DNA from: Bacteroidota bacterium
Lineage (GTDB): Bacteria > Bacteroidota > Bacteroidia > Chitinophagales > Chitinophagaceae
Direction: 5' to 3'
NCBI GenBank assembly: GCA_013285595.1
Contig: JABDHF010000027.1
Span: forward strand, 1 to 32,259
Length of the DNA: 32,259 bases
How positions within the stretch are numbered: the stretch's first letter is position 1; each line of letters opens with the position of its first letter. This document shows, one piece after another, positions 28,966-32,259 of the stretch. The position numbers and the translations under genes are program-made. A model generated the notes under the pieces. That model saw nothing but the letters and a program-made list of their open reading frames with translations, was not told the DNA's origin and ran no database searches.

Positions 28966-30207
28966 TTATCTCCTTCCACCTACAGCGCCACCACGTGCAG
29001 GCTGTGCCTGGGCTGGTGCGGCCCGCATAGGGGCTGCCTGCTGTGGTGCTGCCTGCATCTGCCTCATTGGCTGAGGTGCGCTTTGCTGAGGTTGCGCCTG
29101 TGGGCGTGCCTGCTCCATCTGCCTTGTTGGCTGCTCCATTTGGCGCACTGGCTGCTGCTGTTGCTGCATAGGTTCGCTTCGGGTAGGCTGCGGCGCATTT
29201 TCCTGCCTTGTCTGCGATGGCTGCTGCACCGGCCTGTTCACATCATACTCGTATGGGTTGTTATTATAGCCACGCTGCGGCGCTGCAGGTGTAGCAGTCT
29301 GGTTGTAATTAGTGCCTGGTGTTTCCGTCCGCACATTTTTTGGCGCTACATCTTTAAACTGCGTCGGTGTGCTCTGGCCTGTGCTCACAGGTTGTGGGGC
29401 CGACCTCACGGGTTGCGGGGCGCTCACCACATTTGGTGGCGTCACCTTCTGGCCACCCATAGTAGCCGCAGGCGCTATGCGCGCCGGGCGATACATCTTT
29501 ACCACGTTATTACTCGTCCTGGTATTCATGTTGGTCGAGTTAGCCAGGTGATATACCTGTACAGGTTGATGGGTGATCCCTTCGATCTCGTTACTCCGTG
29601 GACCCGATACGTAAGTCACATGATTGTTCTCAAACGTATGGTTGATAAAATTTGTATTATGAATAATCTTAGAGTTGCCACGTGGCCCATACCAGTAGTG
29701 ATAATAGTTGCCTGTATACATGTATTGCGGAGGTATGAATACCCACCAGTCATTAGGGCAGGAGTAGTCTGCGCCAAAGTCAGTATAGTTAGGCCCAAGT
29801 GGCGCCCAGCCATAATAGCCTTCGCCACCACGCCAGCTCACCCATGCCGGGCCCCAGTCCTGGCCAGGTATCCACAGCCAGCCATAATAAGGGTCATACG
29901 TCCAGCGGCCATAATGGAAACAAGCCCATCCCCACGCATAATCAGAAACCCAGGTATTACCATATTCAGTCATTACCCAGTGCCCGTTAGTATAATAAGG
30001 GCGGAAGCTGCCACTCTCGTTCGGCGACCACACATTTCCATACTGTGGGTCCTCTATCCATTGCCCGTAAGGTGCCAGGTTTTCATAAAAGTCATTATAC
30101 GACACATATTGATCGTATTGTGCATTAGCCTTTTTTGAAGAAAAGCTGCATGCCAGGAAAACACTTAATAACAATACCCATGATACCCGTGTATGTATCC
30201 TTATCAT
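28966..30207 (-). CDS. DUF6600-domain secreted protein with Gln/Pro-rich tail
   Basis: This 413-residue protein has a signal peptide (residues 7-29, cleaved near ANAQ). Residues 35-150 are the Trp/Tyr/Gly-rich DUF6600 region: FYENLAPYGQW, YGNVWSP, GHWVMTEYGNTWVSDYAWGW, HYGRWTYDPYYGWLWIPG, WGPAWVSWR and GWAPLGP. The remaining 200 residues are low complexity, with Asn/Thr/Pro then Gln/Pro/Arg/Ala repeats such as repeated RQMEQ and QPMRQM. It is predicted to be periplasmic or surface-exposed. No function is established for the family. The Gln/Pro tail is likely disordered. It is followed by a strong terminator. Confidence 0.85.
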   Translation of the reverse strand: MIRIHTRVSWVLLLSVFLACSFSSKKANAQYDQYVSYNDFYENLAPYGQWIEDPQYGNVWSPNESGSFRPYYTNGHWVMTEYGNTWVSDYAWGWACFHYGRWTYDPYYGWLWIPGQDWGPAWVSWRGGEGYYGWAPLGPNYTDFGADYSCPNDWWVFIPPQYMYTGNYYHYWYGPRGNSKIIHNTNFINHTFENNHVTYVSGPRSNEIEGITHQPVQVYHLANSTNMNTRTSNNVVKMYRPARIAPAATMGGQKVTPPNVVSAPQPVRSAPQPVSTGQSTPTQFKDVAPKNVRTETPGTNYNQTATPAAPQRGYNNNPYEYDVNRPVQQPSQTRQENAPQPTRSEPMQQQQQPVRQMEQPTRQMEQARPQAQPQQSAPQPMRQMQAAPQQAAPMRAAPAQAQPARGGAVGGRR

Positions 30208-30351
30208 AATTTACTGTTTAAGATGTATTTAAGTTATACACTATCAAACCAGTTGCCTGATTTCTATAAGAAAGTGTTAAGCTGTTAATAAGCCGTAAAT
30301 ATAATACTAATAGTTGAAAACTAAGTTATGAACTGTTTATTATACAAATAC

Positions 30352-30378
30352 AAATAGCCGGGCATAACCCAGCTATTT
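30352..30378 (-). terminator. Probable terminator of the His/Tyr-rich lipoprotein gene
   Basis: AAATAGC pairs with GCTATTT (30372-30378), then one mismatch and GGG with CCC around a CATAA loop. It lies 17 nt after the stop codon. The T run on the minus strand is short (part of the stem). Confidence 0.55.
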
Positions 30379-30395
30379 ATAAAAGACATCATATA

Positions 30396-30578
30396 TTATC
30401 GGTAATGATGATAATGGTGGTGATTGTACGGATGATAATGGGAATAATGATGATAGTGGTGAACAGGATGATACGGATGATGGGCATAACCATAGCGTGG
30501 CCCGGCGGGCACTACAATACACGACCCAAATAATACAGTCATCAGTACAAACAGTGCCAGGTTTCTAAGTCCTTTCAT
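30396..30578 (-). CDS. Tiny His/Tyr-rich lipoprotein (60 aa)
   Basis: The signal peptide of residues 1-19 ends LFGSC, giving C20 as the lipidation site. The mature part is 41 residues with 14 His and many Tyr and Pro, in patterns such as HHPYHPVHHYHHY and NHHHYHHYR. Such a density suggests metal binding (Zn, Cu, Ni) or a structural role at the envelope, which is inference. A TATATTTG element lies 65 nt upstream and a hairpin follows, so it is probably an independent transcription unit. The lipobox and complete signals argue against a chance ORF. Confidence 0.75.
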   Translation of the reverse strand: MKGLRNLALFVLMTVLFGSCIVVPAGPRYGYAHHPYHPVHHYHHYSHYHPYNHHHYHHYR

Positions 30579-30642
30579 GATCTTTATTTTTTTTAGAGCC
30601 TTAAAAAAGATAATAGTTTAATTATAAAGCTTTTAGCAGCCG

Positions 30643-30650
30643 CAAATATA
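30643..30650 (-). promoter_or_regulatory. Candidate -7 element of the His/Tyr-rich lipoprotein gene
   Basis: TATATTTG on the minus strand matches TAnnTTTG; the TTG partner is not clear. It lies close to the divergent promoter at 30671-30701. Confidence 0.4.
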
Positions 30651-30670
30651 ACTATTATTGGTTTTCAGTT

Positions 30671-30701
30671 TTGAAATTATGAAACATGCATATTACCTTT
30701 G
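30671..30701 (+). promoter_or_regulatory. Promoter of the 2TM-domain gene
   Basis: TTG (30671-30673), 20-nt spacer and TACCTTTG (30694-30701): full consensus. It fixes the start codon at 30721 and rules out an upstream TTG at 30658. Confidence 0.7.
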
Positions 30702-30720
30702 TGCAAATAAAATACTTACA

Positions 30721-30972
30721 ATGCCTAGAAAGATAAAACCGACTGGAAAACAAAAATCAATGCTGGCGCTGCATTGCGTAGTATTCGCAATAGTTACAGC
30801 AGCAACCTGGATGATGTACGACCCGCACAACGGGCATTGGGCTTATCCGTGGCCGGCATGGACTACAGCAGCATGGGCGTTGGCACTCTTAGGGCATTTC
30901 TGTATTGTATTTACCAGTTACGAAGACAAAGGCTTTACCATATACCGCCATCAGCAGGGGTTTGATTCATAA
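30721..30972 (+). CDS. 2TM-domain membrane protein (83 aa)
   Basis: The ATG at 30721 follows the promoter by 19 nt and gives 83 residues. Two hydrophobic helices (about 14-32 and 46-65) are joined by a short loop, MMYDPHNGHWAYPWPAW, matching the 2TM family (small hydrophobic helices around a Trp/Pro-rich turn). The tail SYEDKGFTIYRHQQGFDS is charged. The family is widespread in Bacteroidota and sometimes fused to LytTR or histidine kinases; here it stands alone. Its function is unknown. A strong terminator follows. Confidence 0.82.
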   Translation: MPRKIKPTGKQKSMLALHCVVFAIVTAATWMMYDPHNGHWAYPWPAWTTAAWALALLGHFCIVFTSYEDKGFTIYRHQQGFDS

Positions 30973-31001
30973 ATTATCCGTATATAAAATAATTTGTAGA
31001 G

Positions 31002-31031
31002 CCCCTTTTGATATTTCAAAAGGGGTTTTTT
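31002..31031 (+). terminator. Intrinsic terminator between the 2TM gene and the MFS gene
   Basis: CCCCTTTTGA, loop TATT and TCAAAAGGGG form a perfect 10-bp stem followed by six T. It ends only 11 nt before the next ATG. Confidence 0.9.
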
Positions 31032-31042
31032 AATGCCATATA

Positions 31043-32257
31043 ATGAAACGCATTGCCAACCTTTATAAGAGTGCCTATAGCGGCTTGTCGCCGGCCACAT
31101 GGTGGCTGTCTGTAGTCATGCTCATAAACAGGAGCGGCACCATGGTGCTACCTTTCATGACGCTGTACCTCACACAGTCTTTGCATTACAGCATTGGCAA
31201 AGCAGGTATAGTAATGGCTATGTTTGGTGCAGGCGCCATTTGTGGTGGCTTCCTCGGCGGCAGGCTTACTGACAAACTGGGATTTTACAACATACAGTTG
31301 GGAGCTCTTCTTTGCGGTGGTATCATGTTCTTCGTATTAGGCCAAATGAAAAGCTTCACGTCCATCGCAGGTTGCACATTTGTATTAGCGGTCCTCAACG
31401 ATTCTTTCCGCCCTGCAAATGCCACCGCCATCGCCCAATACAGCAATGAGCACAACCGTATCCGCTGCTATTCGCTTAACAGGTTAGCTATAAACCTGGG
31501 CTGGGCTTTTGGTGGCGCCATCGGTGGCTTCATAGCATCCAAAAACTACCACCTTCTTTTTTGGATAGATGGGCTCACAAACATCAGCGCAGCATTTCTG
31601 TTAAGGGCAGTACTTTCTCCATCTAAAAATACCCAGACACCGAAAAAGAAAGAACAAGGCGCTGGCATTAACTCCCGTTCACCTTTCACCGACCGGATAT
31701 ATCTTGTCTTTATATTCCTTACTGTCCTGTATGGCCTCATGTTTTTCCAGGAGTTTTCCATCCTCCCTGTTTACTATAATCAGCAACTGCACCTTAGCCC
31801 ATTTTTTATTGGCATCACCATGGCGTTAAATGGATTGCTCATCGCTATCTTTGAAATGGCGCTGATATTTAAGCTCGAACAGAAAAATAAGAACATGCAA
31901 TACATGATCATCGGTTGCCTGTTTACCGGCGCTGCATTTGCAGTGTTTAACCTGCTTCCGGGCCAGCATTCTGTAGCGCTAATATCCGTTGTAATTATTA
32001 CTATCGGCGAAATGCTTACCATGCCCTTCATGAATTCGTTCTGGATCCGGAGAACGGATGAGCATAACAGGGGGCAATACGCAGGGCTTTATACCGTAGC
32101 CTGGTCTATTGCACAAGTAGCAGGCCCGTATGCCGGCTCTCAAATTGCACAGCATTTTGGTTTTACTTTGCTATGGTGGCTAGTTGCCTTTATCAGCATT
32201 CTTACTGCATTGGGGTTCAGGTGGCTGCAAATTAAAGGTTCAACAAGAAAGTTTTAG
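31043..32257 (+). CDS. MFS transporter (MdtH-like multidrug-type)
   Basis: This 404-residue protein is complete; its TAG stop is 2 nt from the window end. It has about 12 TM segments. After an amphipathic N-terminus, VVMLINRSGTMVLPFMTLYL is TM1, typical of MdtH-type exporters. GGFLGGRLTDKLGFYN gives motif A (G-x-x-x-D-[KR]-x-G). The loop FRPANATAIAQYS is common in this subgroup. The second half contains LPVYYNQQLHLSPFFIGI and MPFMNSFWIRRTDEHNRGQYAG. A proton-coupled export role is inferred from family; the substrate is unknown. The start codon lies immediately after a terminator, so its own promoter is not visible. Confidence 0.9.
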   Translation: MKRIANLYKSAYSGLSPATWWLSVVMLINRSGTMVLPFMTLYLTQSLHYSIGKAGIVMAMFGAGAICGGFLGGRLTDKLGFYNIQLGALLCGGIMFFVLGQMKSFTSIAGCTFVLAVLNDSFRPANATAIAQYSNEHNRIRCYSLNRLAINLGWAFGGAIGGFIASKNYHLLFWIDGLTNISAAFLLRAVLSPSKNTQTPKKKEQGAGINSRSPFTDRIYLVFIFLTVLYGLMFFQEFSILPVYYNQQLHLSPFFIGITMALNGLLIAIFEMALIFKLEQKNKNMQYMIIGCLFTGAAFAVFNLLPGQHSVALISVVIITIGEMLTMPFMNSFWIRRTDEHNRGQYAGLYTVAWSIAQVAGPYAGSQIAQHFGFTLLWWLVAFISILTALGFRWLQIKGSTRKF

Positions 32258-32259
32258 AA

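Noticed and set aside
28933-30138. 401-codon ORF antisense to the DUF6600 gene
   Set aside because: Shadow of the Gln/Pro/Trp-rich minus-strand gene, with Trp/Cys/Leu-rich nonsense; the minus frame has a signal peptide and a known domain.

Overview
The window looks like a chromosomal segment of a member of the Bacteroidota, probably a Chitinophagaceae-type organism. The evidence is the gene order nusB / DUF1573 lipoprotein / yajC / coaE, the repeated TAnnTTTG promoter motif with an upstream TTG, the near absence of Shine-Dalgarno sequences, the long NusB and S16 proteins, and Bacteroidota families such as DUF6600, DUF2281 and the 2TM domain. No rRNA, tRNA, CRISPR array, transposase or phage gene was seen.

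Layout. Bases 1-3636 hold two tandem TMTC-like membrane proteins (multi-TM glycosyltransferase-C-like domain plus TPRs), the first cut by the window edge. Bases 3638-4941 form a small AT-rich accessory patch: a frameshifted Uma2-family nuclease gene and a VapBC-type toxin-antitoxin pair. Next come mutS, preceded by two DnaA-box-like sequences, an NAPE-PLD-like metallo-hydrolase, a YdcF/DUF218 protein, a small acidic protein, an MFS transporter and an amino-acid permease. Bases 13402-15846 are the nusB-DUF1573-yajC-coaE operon. It converges on ccmE-ccmF (cytochrome c maturation), whose CcmE has a CxxxY motif in place of the usual haem-binding His. A short antitoxin-like gene and rpsP follow.

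The 318-bp rpsP-pdhC gap is packed with hairpins and repeats. After it lie the single-lipoyl acyltransferase E2 gene (pdhC), dnaX with an in-frame A9 run suited to tau/gamma production by slippage, a lipoprotein, and a TPR-class III adenylate cyclase whose two halves differ strongly in base composition. Divergent from the cyclase is a membrane-anchored Cys-containing protein with a duplicated domain. The right end carries a TfoX-N protein, a 615-bp non-coding stretch with degraded repeats, a DUF6600 protein, a tiny His/Tyr-rich lipoprotein, a 2TM protein and an MFS transporter.

Most of the window is ordinary housekeeping. The points most worth a second look are the dnaX slippage site, the period-7/8 short-repeat arrays lying against gene ends, the 49-bp hairpin found identically at two loci 7.9 kb apart, the CcmE variant, the mosaic cyclase, the internally duplicated Cys protein and the Uma2 frameshift. 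I see no convincing new multi-gene system.
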